Shown here: positions 33,950 through 46,949 of the stretch, one piece after another | Layout of the letters: each line of letters begins with the position of its first letter | How positions within the stretch are numbered: the stretch's first letter is position 1 | Source of the DNA: Stenogyne calaminthoides | Lineage: Eukaryota; Streptophyta; Magnoliopsida; Lamiales; Lamiaceae | Assembly: GCA_037126765.1 (NCBI GenBank) | Contig: JBBCBC010000034.1 | Coordinates: 19,218,691 to 19,282,690 of the forward strand | DNA: 64,000 nucleotides | Direction: 5' to 3' | Made by a program: the position numbers and the translations under genes | The notes under the pieces: generated by a model | The model's input: only the letters and a program-made list of their open reading frames with translations | Database searches by the model: none | Told to the model about the DNA's origin: nothing

Positions 33950-34262
33950 CACTAATACACATTTGGCTTTGCACAGCTGTTAAAAATGACCTTAGACAAC
34001 GGTTATAAGGGTTGTCCAAGTAACAACTGTCTAAAAAATGGACTTAGACAACGGTTTTGAACCGCAGTGCAAGAGGACCCTTGTACAACGGTTTTGAACC
34101 GCTGTCTAATATATATATTTTTTTAATATTTTTATTATATTGGATAGACAGCGGTTTATAACCGCTGTCCAATAACAATTTTTTTTATAATTATTTTATA
34201 TTTTAAAAATCCAGTTTATACAAAACCAAAAATCAAAACTTATACCACTATAATATATATAC
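33950..34262. mobile_element. Terminal fragment of a second CACTA family
   Basis: Opens CACTAATACACATTTGGC and is filled with agacaacggttttgaaccg(c/t) and acagcggtttataaccgctg inverted motifs, the subterminal repeat style of another CACTA family. It is cut off at 34262 by the Tat LTR, so only one end is present. Confidence 0.6.
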
Positions 34263-34811
34263 TGTTATAGCCGGAATTACCCGGGCGTATGAACAATAAC
34301 TCACAAAATAACAATAGCGAATGCAGACAAGAGTGAACTCACAATTTGGTGACCCGGTTCGCCAAATACGGCTACGTCCGGGGGCAATACCAAGCCAGGA
34401 ATTTTACTATAATATCAGCCTAAGAACTAAGATTTTCGATCCCCTACAATGAATGTTACAAGAAGTATTTATAGATGGTGAACTAGGTTAAATCTCCTCG
34501 TGGGCCTTTTCTTCAGGCCTGCTAGGGCCGCAACCGCCATCATCGTGGTTTCCTTGATATTTGGTTAGCGATTCTCACCTTAGGATAGACTTACCTTGCC
34601 TGCTCCCCACGATATCCGCGCCATTAACTGCCCGAATCTTCTCCATATTTATCCCTGGGCGACCTCGGATGCTCGCTTGAGGTTACCGACCAAAGTGGTC
34701 GCACCTGCTCCCGGGTGATCTTCGTCAATTGCCGATTCGCCACATTTCATCGTGCCGTAATGGTCGCCGTCCTTTGAGGGGTTGTATCCCCGTAGATATA
34801 TGACCCCAACA
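34263..34811 (-). repeat. 3' LTR of the Tat-type element
   Basis: On the minus strand it starts TGTTGGGGTCATATATC right after the polypurine tract CCTAGGGGCAAT and ends GGCTATAACA. It shares the accaagccagga...tttacta segment with the Tat LTRs at 50329-50941 and 53109-53283, which supports its lineage. Confidence 0.75.
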
Positions 34812-35062
34812 ATTGCCCCTAGGTCACCAGCGAGGTAGTCGTTGGTCGCCCTGAATACGTCTTTGCCGACTCCCGAGGCATGATGGTGGTCGTCCCGCTC
34901 CCTCGAGAAGTCCAACCGCCACCTCGAAACAGTGTGCCTGATGACGTCGCTCTGCATGGTTATGATGGCGCGTGACCGCCACGTGCCCCGCATATGTTGG
35001 GATTTTTTGTAGATTTGCCCCACATTCGAAATCCTAATTGTGCTTTGGCCCCTGCTTCCCGC

Positions 35063-35071
35063 TTATAAATA
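35063..35071 (+). promoter_or_regulatory. TATA box of the antisense gene
   Basis: TTATAAATA, 18 bp upstream of a solo copia LTR insertion. 34824-35080 is a GC-rich upstream region (ggcgcgtgaccgccacgtgc, with a CACGTG G-box core at 34980-34985). Once the 1.84-kb insertion is discounted, the TATA is about 150 bp from the gene's ATG at 37060. Confidence 0.55.
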
Positions 35072-35085
35072 TGGGTTCACTTCCC

Positions 35086-36921
35086 TGTTGGGATTATACT
35101 GGAAAGTATGCTTTTACTTTGTATAATCAAAACTGAATTTCGGACTTATTTTCTGAAATAAATTGTTTATCACTGATGCTTTAAATATCATCGAATGTTA
35201 CATATATTTACTGCATAACTGTTCAATAAATAGTACGTGTTACATTGTAGTTAATTTAGTGATACCAGATCACAGAAGATTAAATTAACAGTCCCTTGTA
35301 ACTAAAAGTACACCATTCACGACCTAGATGGAAATGAACAATCCATCGTGAAAGGTTGAAGTGTAAGGCTCGGATTGGCTTGTCTTGACCAAGAGATTAC
35401 ACTAGTGCATGACTGATGCACTGAATAGGACCTACAAGAGGACAAATACTTTAGAACTGAACAAGGAAGAATTAGACCTCAGTGGTTCGTTATTTCTTAA
35501 TCTTCGTTCCTTAAATAGGATCACGTGTGGTTGGTAACTATTGCTTTGACTTATCATGGGTAGAGAATCAACGAGATTCAATACTTTTTATCTTGGGCAA
35601 TATTATTGGTCACATGTGATTACTAAGATTTAATCTTGAGAATCGTGTGTGCAATCACGCTTGTTCGATTTGCCCCCTTGGGAGGTTCATAAGCTTTATC
35701 ATACCAAATCTTGCAAGTGGAATTAGTTTCCTAGATGGATAATAATGTTGAACCGCTCTTGACCAAGGACAAAAAGATATTAATTAATGGAAAGCTATTT
35801 CAAATGGCTTGAATTAATTAATGGGCTAGATAATCTTAAACACGGAAATAATAACCGGAGCCATATTGACCGTAATATGGGTTAAGATGGATAGTCAATA
35901 TTAATTATGTAGTGGGATTAATTAATATTTATGGGCTTGAATAATATTGTGGCTCAATATTGATAATTCAAGATCCATTGGAAGGTCCAATCTTAATTCT
36001 CCTAAAGGCCCCTAAGTAGCCCAACATATAGTCCAATAACTGAAAAAGGTGTTTAAAATAAAATAAATATCGTTGCTTATTTTTTCCATTATTTTCGAAA
36101 TTTATGGATAAAAAGGGGAGAAAGATTTTCTTTGAATTTTGTTATGGAATGAAGATATGTATTCTTGGAATACAAGATTATCTCATTAAATTCAAGAAAT
36201 CTCCCACTTGGTTATTCATGAAGAAAATTTCAAAATTTTTGAAATATAATGGGCAAGAAAGATTTTCTTGATTTTCTTGAAAAGATATTATGGAAGATAT
36301 GTATTTCTTGAAATATAAGAATATCTCATAAATTCAAGAAGATCCAAATCTTGGATTCTTGCCTATAATTTCGAAAATATCCCATAACAAAGAGTAGGTG
36401 GGATTTTGTGGAATATTATAATTATGGGAAAAGAAATATAGGAGATATATTCAAGATTTCTTGGAGATCAAGAAAAGATTTTCCCACATTATTTTTTGCC
36501 CAAAATTTTCGACCACCTATGCTCTATAAATAGGGGATGACTCTTTCATTCCCAAGTACAATTCCATGTGCTGGAAAAATTAGTAAATCCACAAAGGTGG
36601 TGCAACATAATTTATTTTCCTTTTGTTAATTGTTCGCAAGTGTCCTACCACCGGATAGTCGAGCAAGGATTAAGGGAATACTTGGGAAGTTCTTTTGGTG
36701 AGTCTAATCAGCCAGACCATTGCCATCCCAAGAGGTACGTTCACGTAAACTCGTAGAATTCCGCATGCGTAGGATTTACGTGATTTAATTATATGCATGA
36801 TTTGTTGTTGGATTATTATTTGAATTAATATAGGATTAATTCATGCTAGTAATAATTATAAGAATTAAATTTGTATTTAAATATTCACCCCGAATAGATC
36901 TGTGCAACTTATTCCCCAACA
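35086..36921 (+). repeat. Solo copia LTR, target duplication TTCCC
   Basis: 1836 bp, TGTTGGGATTATACTGG to TTCCCCAACA, between TTCCC at 35081-35085 and 36922-36926. It matches the LTRs of the copia element at 45130-58864. It has its own TATA box (TATAAATA, 36524-36531). It separates the promoter of the antisense gene from its leader. Confidence 0.9.
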
Positions 36922-37059
36922 TTCCCTCTTCCTATTCTTCCGCAAAACTGTGCCTCTGAGTCTTCTTCGAGAGTTAGGTGGCTTTGCATCTTCCCTGCTT
37001 CTTTTTTGTAAGTGTTTTCTTCACCCCCAAACTCCTTCAAACCCCCTTCTGTGTTAGTT

Positions 37060-37211
37060 ATGTCGGGATCGCCAAGAGATCAGGTCGGACATTCGTCTCC
37101 GATGAGGGTCGTTCCCTTCGCCGGGGCCTCTAGCGGTGGTGGCTCGTTGGAAGATTTGGGCTCCGTCCGCCGGGACGGAGGGAATGCCCCTATGAATTCC
37201 GACGTGTTTGA
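37060..37211 (+). pseudogene. Antisense gene of the Tat element: first coding exon
   Basis: ATG at 37060 (MSGSPRDQVGHSSPMRVVPF) after a CT-rich leader (36927-37059), a Ser/Gly-rich start typical of the 'putative gypsy type transposon' proteins. It is interrupted after DVF by the 5-kb LTR element inserted at 37212; the sequence resumes at 42164. The ORF that continues into the LTR (to 37242) is an artefact of the insertion. Confidence 0.65.
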
Positions 37212-38967
37212 TGTGATACCCGAGCTTCTCACCACTTACTGACCAATATATTTCATGATTTGCGTGCATTTTATATTATTTATGTGTTAATATTATTTAT
37301 GTAATATTCTTGATTATGCATTATTTATCTTGCTTTTAAATTGGTTTAAATGTTGAATTATTTGTTAAGCTAATACGTGATTAATTGTGAGAAAATTTTA
37401 GTATAACTTATCCGGACTCTACTCATATTTGAGTGCATGTGTTACTTGATTGTGGTATAAATTAAGTGTAAATAATTTATTGATTAATTAATAATAGTAG
37501 TTAACTAAAATTACGAAATGTATAAACATAATATAAGATATATACGTACATCTATATATATATATATTCATAAGACTTAAAAGTATATATGGGTGCTTAT
37601 TAATAGTTGTATGATATTATGATAATAATATAACAATTAGCATACTATTTGAACTACAGAAAACTATTGCTTCCAAGCTAAGCTAAGATTAGTTAAGGCG
37701 ACACTTGGACTTTGGGGAGGAATACAGAAGGACGCACGATGAAGGAAGAAAAGTGAGGCGGTTTATATCAAGCTTATCATGTATATACACACACCTCCAA
37801 ACCATTTTTCTTACTCTTAATATAAAAGCAAACTCGAAAAATAAAAGATCAAAGAAAGAGCAAAGAAATAGAGAGGGACGAGAAGGATGCTGAAGAAGTG
37901 GAAATATCAGTAGGTGACTTAAACATGTGAGGAAGTGAAGAGTAAAGGTGTGGTGCGAAATCTCTAATAAATGATTACAAGTTTCTAAGGTAAGTAGAAA
38001 TTCATTTGCAACTACAATGTATAAACATAGTATTATATGATTTATTTGTGATTAATGATAATATGTGGACAATACGTGGATAATATGTGGATTGTGAGAT
38101 TTGATTGATATTCAGTGATTACTGTGGAAAAAGCTGGTGAACTCGATATTTGATATAAACTGGGTATGTGAAATGTGAAATTTGTGAGTTAAGCTGTGTT
38201 GCATTGCATTGCATCATGCATATCATGTATCATCATGAAATGAGATTTGATCTAATGATGTAATTTGGCCACTGATTATACACCAAGGACGGAAGGGGCG
38301 ACCTGGGGGTAATGCGACCAGGGAGACCCTGACGTAGACCACTCAGCGTAGGTCAACATCTTATTATTACACAGGAGGGGCGAACAGGGAGACCCTGGCG
38401 CCGTCTCTTGAGGTGACTTTAGGGAAGGGGCGACCTGGGAGCGGCGGTAACCAGGAAAAGCATGGCGGCTGCCCAGAGTAGGCCACCGTTTTATATATAT
38501 GGGTGGATTGAGCTCAGTCCGGTGTATAACGGTGAGTCTGGGGCCCTCCGATTATTTCATAAATAAATTGGTGATTTCAAAAGAGAGTGCATGTGGAGGA
38601 TTTTTAAAGATTCACAACATCATGCATAATTTCTACTTACTGAGATTTATATGTCTCACCTAGTTTATGCATTGTAGGTAATCTTTTGAACTAGCACTGA
38701 AGACGGTTGGAGTACCTCCAGATTTTGAGAGTTGTATACATGGATGACGACCTGTGGGGCTTGCGTTCGGTTATAATATATATATATATATATATATAAT
38801 TTTATTTATTATGAGTCCTTCTTATCAAGTTTTTTTAAGTGTTCAAAGGATTTGTCATTCTGTTAACCATTTATAAAAAAAGAAAAAGAAAAAGAAGTCA
38901 CAAGTCAATTCCTGTAAATTTATTTCGAACATATTATTTATTTGGTTATTTAAGAGTGGTCGTGACA
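37212..38967 (+). repeat. Left LTR of the pol-less element
   Basis: TGTGATACCCGAGC to GTGGTCGTGACA. Compared with the right LTR it lacks a 27-bp segment near 37716 (present at 40888-40914). Both contain the same GC-rich module (38285-38545 here). Confidence 0.9.
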
Positions 38968-40384
38968 GAGTGGTATCAGAGCTCGGGTTATGGTTCTGTA
39001 GACTGTCCATGTATATGATCTCGGAATTTGTTGTACACAATCACTTTGGTAAGTTTAATGTGAAATTATTTATACTTTATAGTATGAATATGTTAGAACT
39101 TCACTTTCCTTATTAGCTTGATATGACATTAAAGTTATAAGTATATTGAGAAAGCATGACATGCATGTGTAATGATTCAAATAAATTTCATTGAGATTAC
39201 ATTAAATCCTAAAAATTTTATATGACTTTCATAGGGAACTGTAGAATACCTTATTTTGAAGGAAAGTTAGTCCTTATTAGGGATGGGAACAAGAAGACTT
39301 ATAAGTATTGAACAGAAATAGAAAGGCAAACTATTTGGTATCATTGGTCATGAATAAGGTGGTGTAGAGAGATAGCTAGTGAAAATGACTTTTGGGTTAA
39401 TAGTCTAGTCGTTGCAATCTTTATGATGAAAATTATTTGAGGTTTTGGAGACTATCTCAACATGTTTTTTTGGGTCTTGTAGCTGAGGACATTGCCTATG
39501 ATTTGATAATTGATTATTTTTGGGTACAAACAGAATTTAATTAAGGTTAATTTTTGAAAAAAAAAAGTAAAAAAAATTCAAAAACTAGGGATGTAGATCT
39601 TAAGAAACAAATTAGGATATAAAAATATAGAGTTAAGAGGAAATTGTTAATTATTGGAATAAAAGAAGAGGTTATTATATTCAAATGTTAACGGAGCCGC
39701 AAGTTGGGTTAAACTTTGAGACAGAATGTCGTGTTATAGTAGAGAACATTCTACGATCGAGAAGGCAAAAGTATAATAACCGCAAGAATAGACTTGACTC
39801 GTGAATTTGGTATAATAGTAATGAAAGGGATAAAAGAATAACGATGATTAGTAGAACACGTATTAGTGACTTGTCATCTTTGGGTTTTAGTGAGAAACTT
39901 GAGGGGTAAAATATAGATTTAAGTGATGATGTCAAATCTTAAGGATGATTATTAAATTTCTTGTCGGAAATTAATATTCTCTATAAGAATGAATAGTATA
40001 ATTTTGTACGTTAAAGGCTATAGATCCGATTTTATTGGATTGATACGAAACTTTGGGATCATAGTATCGTTGGAAGAAATTGAATTCTCAGTTGAATTAT
40101 TAAGATATGAATGATTTTTCGTAATCAGAAAGGGATATAGTTGAAGTATGAATTGATCATACCTTGTTAAGATTTGGGTTTAGTATAATGAGACTTTGTG
40201 GGACGTTTTCGCGGTATTGACTCACATATACATAAATTAAAGGACTACTCTAGTAGAAACCAATGAATCACATGTATATAATTAAATGATGTGTAATTAA
40301 AAGAAGTGATCAAATGGATTATTGTTGTATAACATTTTAGGCTAGTGAAATTTCGGGGACAAAATTTTTATAAGGAGGGGAGGA
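38968..40384 (+). other. Internal region of the pol-less element
   Basis: Starts with gag then the primer-binding site TGGTATCAGAGC and ends in the polypurine tract. No ORF with a recognisable domain; the AT-rich body has the length and look of a deleted chromovirus interior. Confidence 0.75.
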
Positions 40385-41967
40385 TGTGATACCCGAGCTT
40401 CTCACCACTTACTGACCAATATATTTCATGATTTGCGTGCATTTAATATTATTTATGTGTTAATATTATTTATGTAATATTCTTGATTATGCATTATTTA
40501 TCTTGCTTTTAAATTGGTTTAAAAGTTGAATTATTTGTTAAGCTAATACGTGATTAATTGTTAGAAAATTTTAGTATAATTTTTTCGGACTCTACTCATA
40601 TTTGAGTGCATGTGTTACTTGATTGTGGTATAAATTAAGTGTAAATAATTTATTGATTAATTAATAATATTAGTTAACTAAAATTAAGAAATGTATAAAC
40701 ATAATATAAGATATATCCGTGTATATATATATATATTCATAAGACTTAAAAGTATATATGGGTGCTTATTAATAGTTGTATGATATTATAATAATAATAT
40801 AACAATTAGCATACTATTTGAAGTAAAGAAAACTATTGCTTCCAAGCTAAGCTAAGATTAGTTAAGGCGACACTTGGACTTTGGGGAATATACCTACATC
40901 CTTAACTTTAGAAGGAATACAGAAGGACGCACGATGAAGGAAGAAAAGTGAGGCGGTTTATATCAAGCTTATCATGTATATACACACACCTCCAAACCAT
41001 TTTTCTTACTCTTAATATAAAAGCAAACTAGAAAAATAAAAGATCAAAGAAGGAGCAAAGAAACAGAGAGGGACGAGAAGGATGCCGAAGGAGTGGAAAT
41101 ATCAGTAGGTGACTTAAACATGTGAGGAAGTGAAGAGTGAAGGTGTGGTGCGAAATCTCTAATAAATAATTACAAGTTTCTAAGGTAAGTAGAAATTCAT
41201 TTGCAACTACAATGTATAAACATAGTATTATATGATTTATTTGTGATTAGTGATATTATGTGGACAATACGTGGATAATATGTGGATTGTGAGATTTGAT
41301 TGATATTCAGTGATTACTGTGGAAAAAGCTGGTGAACTCGATATTTGATATAAACTGGGTATGTGAAATATGAAATTTGTGAGTTAAGTTGTGTTGCATT
41401 GCATTGCATCATGCATATCATGTATCATCATGAAATGAGATTTGATCTAATGATGTAATTTGGCCACTGATTATACACCTAGGACAGAAGGGACGACCTG
41501 GGGGTAATGCGACCAGGAAGACCCTGGCGTAGACCACTCAGCGTAGGCCAACGTCTTATTATTACACGGGAGGGGCGAACAGAGAGACCCCTGGCGCCGT
41601 CTCTTGAGGTGACTTTACGGAAGGGGCGACCTGGGAGCGGCGGTAAGAAGGAAAAGCTTGGAGGCTGCCCAGAGTAGGCCACCATTTTATATATATGGGT
41701 GGATTGAGCTCAGTCCGGTGTATAACAATGAGTTTGGGGCCCTCCGAGTATTTCATAAATAAATTGGTGATTTCAAAAGAGAGTGCATGTGGAGGATTTT
41801 TTAAGATTCACAACATCATGCATAATTTCTTCTTACTGATATTTATATATCTCACCTAATTTATGCATTGTAGGTAATCTTTTCAACTTGCACTGAAGGC
41901 GGTTGGAATACCTGCAGATTTTGAGAGTTGTATACATGGATGACGACCTGTGGGTCTTGCATTCGAG

Positions 41968-42008
<41 letters not shown>

Positions 42009-42163
42009 TTTATTATGAGCCCTTCTTATCAAGTTTTTTTAAGTGTTCAAAGGATTTGTCATTCTGTTAACCATTTATAAAAAAAAAAAGAAGTCACAAG
42101 TCAATTTCTGTAAATTTATTTCGAACATATTATTTATTTGGTTATTTGAGAGTGGTCGTGACA
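40385..42163 (+). repeat. Right LTR of the pol-less element
   Basis: TGTGATACCCGAGC to GTGGTCGTGACA, then the target duplication. Very similar to the left LTR along its whole length, including the GC-rich module (41465-41725), so insertion is fairly recent. The two minus-strand ORFs at 41479-41756 fall in this module and are not genes. Confidence 0.9.
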
Positions 42164-44568
42164 TTTGAGTCCCTCGCGGACTTAGGTACATTGACCCCGG
42201 AGTAGGGTCCGACGGAGTTTAGGACCTATGCCCCGGATAAAGCTCCCTAGACCTCCGTTCCGGGACCATCCGGATTTCTTCGATTACCAGGCTTATCGAG
42301 CCGGCCTTGGACACCGCCGACCACTTCGACCCGAGATCCGCAAGGCGACCAAGTCCAAGTTCCACATCAATGATGAGAAATACTGCTCTGTTATGACGGA
42401 GGCCAAGCTGGACGTCGCCCATCATGAGTATGAGACTCCGAACAACGTGTTTTATTATCGGCCGGATCAGTTGGAGAGGGTCGACCAGCCTCTGGAGGGG
42501 ATGATTGCTATACACGAGGCAGTGATGGACGTGGGTCTTCGCTTTTCCCTTCATCTGGCGATCTCCCATCTGCTGGCCGCCTGGCGTCTTGCCCCGGCCC
42601 AGATCACTCCGAACAGGTGGAGTTACCTTTTGGTGACGTTAACCGTGATTGGCCAGACCGGTCTTTACTGACTGCTCACTCCCATGGAGGTGAATTACTA
42701 TTGGTCGTTGGTTACCCAACATGGCCAGGAAGGCCACTATGCATTGAAAAATCGCCCTGGTCGGCGGATCGTGTGCGGGATTGTCAATAAGGTTAAAAAT
42801 TGGCACCCCCGATGGTAGTTTGTGGGCGGGGCGTGGCAGAGTGCCCCTCCGGGGTCTGTCTTGGAGATCCCCATTCCTACTGACTTCCAAGAGCGGGCTC
42901 CTCGTAAGATTCCGTTCTGAAGGTACATCGATCATCTCCGTACTGATCTAATTTCCCTTCTCTTTTGTAGGCTTGCTTGTTGCTGACAAGAACCAGCTGA
43001 ACTGGGATTTTGAGACCGCCCACCGGATTGCCTTCGACTATCCCTGGGAATTCCGCCACGTCGAACTCTATAACTCCTCCTCTGAGAGATTGTGGGGGGG
43101 GGGGTTTACAAACGTATCCTCGTGAGACCGGCCGCCTTCGTGAGTTTCTCTACTTTCCTTTCACCAACCTTCCCTTGCTGAGATTTCTTATTAAGAATTA
43201 TTTTCCTGCAGCTCCTCACATCCCCGTTCAAGCGACCGCTCCAAGCCCCGAACAGATGGCCTCCCGTCGGAATCCTACCCTCCACTTCTCGCGTACCGGG
43301 TCCGCGGCCCGGTCCGCACCTTCGGCTCGCGAGGGCGGTGCGGTGGAGACAGGGGGGTCCTCCAGGGCGGATTGCCCCAAGGACAAGAAGAAGGCCAAGG
43401 AAGGTCGAGAGAGTTCTCGCCCGGCCCACTCGGAAGGGTCCCCTTCCCGAAAGCGTGCCCGCCAAGGTGACCATTCCCCCGTGCTACTGTTGGGGAAGGG
43501 GGGAGTGCCCCCCCGTGGGAGTCAATCCTCGCCGCTCTTCCTCCGTCGACGTCGCCGCCGCCGCCTCCTGGTCATCAACCTCGGGCGACCGCACCTTCGT
43601 GGGTTTTGACATCGACCGCTCCGGGGCGTAAGTTGTCATCTTGTTGCTTTCGTGATTATCCCTTTTTGTCTCTGCATTTCTTCTAAGTTGGGCTCTTCTA
43701 TTCTAGGTTTGTGAACTTCCCCCCGTCTGTTGCCGATTACCTTCGGTCGAGGATGCCTCCCATCATTGGGATTTCAACCGACTGGCCCCGGTACATGCAG
43801 CATTTCATCCGGGATGTGCCCCGGTGCTGGTCCTTGGACGACCACCAAGCCATCTCCACGAACAGCAAAGAAAACAACTTGTACACCGCCCTGATTTATT
43901 CCCAAAAGGAGGCCACATTCCTTGAGCGAGTTGTGGAGCAAAATGATCAAGACTTGGAGATCTCCTGCTCAGCCCTCGATGAGCAAAAGAAGAAGTTGGC
44001 GGAGGTGGCGGCGGCCATGTCTCGGATGGAGGCCGACCTGAAGGCTGCTCAGGAGCGGTCGGCCAAATTGGCGTTGCAGGTGGCAGATGTTAACGCCAAG
44101 CGACGCACCGAGGTCGTCTCGAACAGTCTCGAGCTGCCAACTTTGCAGGGCTGGGTTGATGAGCTTACTCGACAGCTGGCTGAGTCCCACACTTTGGCGG
44201 TCGATTATGAAGCTCGGGTCAAAGATCTCGAGTTTCAGATATCCAAGGAGGCCTCTCTCTGGGCCGTCGATGACGCCGCACTAGGGATCTTCTCGTATAT
44301 TAGCGCCTATCCGGACGTCCTTCGGGCGGTGTTCCATTGTGACCCTTCTGTCGATGCCTCCGTGCTCGTGGAAGATTTCAAGGCCTTCGTCGCTGATTGC
44401 CCGCCTGAGGCCGACGTGGTGCTGCCCGTGACGGACTTGGCCGATTTTGGCATCGATCTGTCATTCTTGGATCCGGCGAGCAGGTTGACGAGGCCGGGCG
44501 GGGGCTCCGATCTCGGGGCTCTTCTGGGTAGGCACATGTCGACCTTGCTGCGATGCCTGTGCCCCTAA
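42164..44568 (+). pseudogene. Antisense gene of the Tat element: remaining exons (PF04195-like)
   Basis: Homologous to plant 'putative gypsy type transposon' proteins: DHPDFFDYQAYRAGLGH, LERVDQPLEGMIAIHEAVMD, FSLHLAISHLLAAWRLAPAQ, then NQLNWDFETAHRIAFDYPWE. A linker exon rich in Arg/Ser/Pro and a basic run (RRRRRRRLL) follows, then a C-terminal exon (43707-44568) with a long coiled coil (ALDEQKKKLAEVAAAMSRME and on). Introns on this strand: donor at 42904 or 42923 to acceptor 42970; donor about 43140 to 43211; GTAAGT at 43628 to AG at 43706. Stops (TAG at 42203, TGA after 42669, a G10 run at 43095) and frameshifts break the frame. The function of this family is unknown. Intron orientation shows it was transcribed against pol. 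Confidence 0.75.
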
Positions 44569-45129
44569 CTGAGGCGGCGGACGGCAGTGGCGCGATGGTG
44601 GCCACCCCGAGCCGAGAGGTTGTCGGGGGCGAGGAGCAGGTGGGCGACCAGGCCATGGTCGAGAGGGTGGATAGGTCGGGGGACTGTGCTTAGTGCCTCC
44701 CCTTCTGCTGAAAGTTTGTACAGGGTGTCTGCAAACTCCTTTCCTTTGAAATTTTCTGTTTTTCCTTTTTTGTGTTTGCATAGCCCTCCGGGGTAGGAAC
44801 TTGTAAGGGGCCTTTGGGACCTCTTTTGTTTTCGGCCTCGGTGCCTTTGTTTTGTGGTAATGAAGTTGTTATATTTTTACTCCCTTCGTTGTGTATTTAT
44901 GTATGAATCCCTTGCTTTGCCTATGAACCATTGGTCGTGCGAACCCGGACGTACACCGGCGACTATAAGTCTTGCCTCTGTCCTGATCGCTGTTTGGTTA
45001 TGTTGCGATGTATCCGAACTATGTTTTGGTCATCTTATCTTATGCGATGTATCTAAACTTTGGCTTAGTCGTGTTACGGTGTTGTCTTTAAGAAGGCCGT
45101 CGTTCTTGACCTGCGGCCAATGCGATGAC
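44569..45129 (+). other. 3' region of the antisense gene and spacer to pol
   Basis: GC-rich at first, then T-rich sequence such as ctcttttgttttcggcctcg, of 3' UTR type. The overlapping 70-120-codon ORFs are not conserved with anything I know. Interrupted at 45130 by the copia insertion; it continues on the far side at 58865. Confidence 0.5.
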
Positions 45130-46831
45130 TATTGGGGTTATACTGAAAAGTATGCTTTTACTTTGTATAACCAAACTGGATTTTCTTATTTATTTACTGA
45201 AATAATCTATTAATCACTGTTGCATTAAATATGAATGAATGTTATATATATTTATTGCAAACCCGTTCAATAAGTTAAGTATGTATTACGTTGTAGTTAA
45301 TTTGGTGATACCAGATCACAGAAGATCAAATCAACAACTCCTCGTAATTAAGTACAAATTCACAACCCAGATGTAAATGAACAAACCATCATGAAATGTT
45401 GAAGTATAAGGCTCAGATTGGCTTGTCTTGACCAAGAGATTATACTAGTGCATTTAGATGCACTGAATAAGGACCTACAGGAGGATAATTCTTCAGTACT
45501 GAATATACAAGAATTGGACCTCAGTGGTGTATTATTTCTTAATCTCCGTCCCTTAAATAGGATCATGTGGAATTAATAACTATTGCTCTGACTTATGATA
45601 GGAAGAGAGTCAATGTGATTCGATACCTTATATCCTGGGCAATATTATTAATTACATGATGATTGCTGACATTTAATATGGAGAATTGTGTGCAAGTACG
45701 TCTTGCTTGATTTGTCCCCTTGGTGGGCTCATAATCTTTATCATACCAAATCTTGCAAGTGGAAATTTATTTCCGGTATGGATAGTAACGTTGAGCTGTC
45801 TTTACTCCAAGGACATAGATATTAATTAATATAAAGTTTGTTCAGTTGCTTAATTAATTAATGGACCAAGATAAATCTTAAACACGAGAAATAATGACCG
45901 GGAGCCATATTATAGTAAAGTCGTAATATGAGTTAAGATGAATAGTTCAATATTAATTTTGTAGTGGAGTAAAATAATATTAATGGACTTGAATAATATT
46001 TGGCCCCAATATTATAGCTTCATAGTCCATTGAAGGTCCAATCTTAATTCTCCTAAAGACCCCTCAAATAGCCCAAAATAAAGTCCAATTAACGAAAAGG
46101 AGAAGAAATTATTTTGCCTAATATTTCTTATTTTTTTTCGAAAATTTGTAGGAAAAAGAAAGAAAAGATTTTCTTGATTTTCTTGTAGATATTTTGTGGA
46201 AAGAGATAAGTATTCTTGGAATACATAATTATCCTATAAATTCAAGAAGTCAAATCTTGATTCCTATTATTTTCGAAAATTTAGGGAAAAGGGGAAGAGA
46301 GATTTTTATGGAAAAATTTAATTAAGGAGAAAAGAATATAGGAGATATATTCAAGATTTCTTGGAGACCAAGAAAAAAAATTTCTTCCTTATTTTCTCCT
46401 CAAAAAATCGGCCCCCCCTTGTCCTATATAGGGGATGAATCTTTCATTCCCAAGTGCAATTCCATGTGTTGGAAATATTAGAAATCCACAAAGGTGGTGG
46501 CAAAATATTTTATTTTTCTCTCTTGTTAAAATCGTTCGTGTGAATCCTCCCACCGAATTACGTTCGTGGACTTGGGACATATTTGGTAAGGCTCTTTGGG
46601 TTGATCCAACGTCTCAACGGTTATGTCTACAAGAGGTACGTAATCTCGTAACTCCTAGATTCCGCATGCTTACGATTTACGTGGATTATGTGTACGCATG
46701 ATTGTTTATTTGCTTATTAATTTTTATGTTGAATTGATTTAGGATTAATTCATGTTAGTAATTAATTGATTAATTTAAATATGTATTTAAAATCATCTCG
46801 AATAGATCCGGGCACCCATATTTTCCCAACA
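45130..46831 (+). repeat. 5' LTR of the copia element
   Basis: Starts TATTGGGGTTATACTG (TG mutated to TA) and ends TTTTCCCAACA, followed by ac and the primer-binding site. A TATA-like cctatatagggg lies at 46422-46433. Confidence 0.9.
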
Positions 46832-46949
46832 ACTGGTATCAGAGCTCAGGTTTCGAGCTCTAACTTTTAAATTGTTATTTAAATTATGTTGGAAATTTAA
46901 TTGAAAATTGGATATTAGAATTGCTAGATCTGTTTTGCAGGTATCCTAT

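Larger units (their letters stand above)
37212..42163 (+). mobile_element. Pol-less LTR retroelement (4,952 bp), target duplication TTTGA
   Basis: Two full LTRs (1756 and 1779 bp) around a 1.4-kb internal region, with TTTGA at 37207-37211 and 42164-42168. A primer-binding site TGGTATCAGAGC (38971-38982, initiator tRNA-Met type) follows the left LTR, and a polypurine tract aaggaggggagga (40372-40384) precedes the right one. The internal region encodes no gag or pol; its last bases (tttcggggacaaaatttt) resemble the 3' end of Tekay-type chromoviruses. It is non-autonomous, a LARD-like deletion derivative. The insertion splits the antisense gene. Confidence 0.92.

Noticed and set aside
37012..37242. 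A 76-codon ORF taken as a complete gene
   Set aside because: Its 3' end runs into an LTR insertion; the true continuation is at 42164, and the upstream Met at 37012 lies in the leader.
41479..41756. Two minus ORFs rich in Pro/Arg
   Set aside because: They fall in the GC-rich module of an LTR, and the other LTR copy does not keep the frames.
43010..43474. ORFs of 122-199 codons on both strands with Arg-rich runs
   Set aside because: The plus frame includes real linker-exon sequence but also reads through intron; the minus frame is a shadow.
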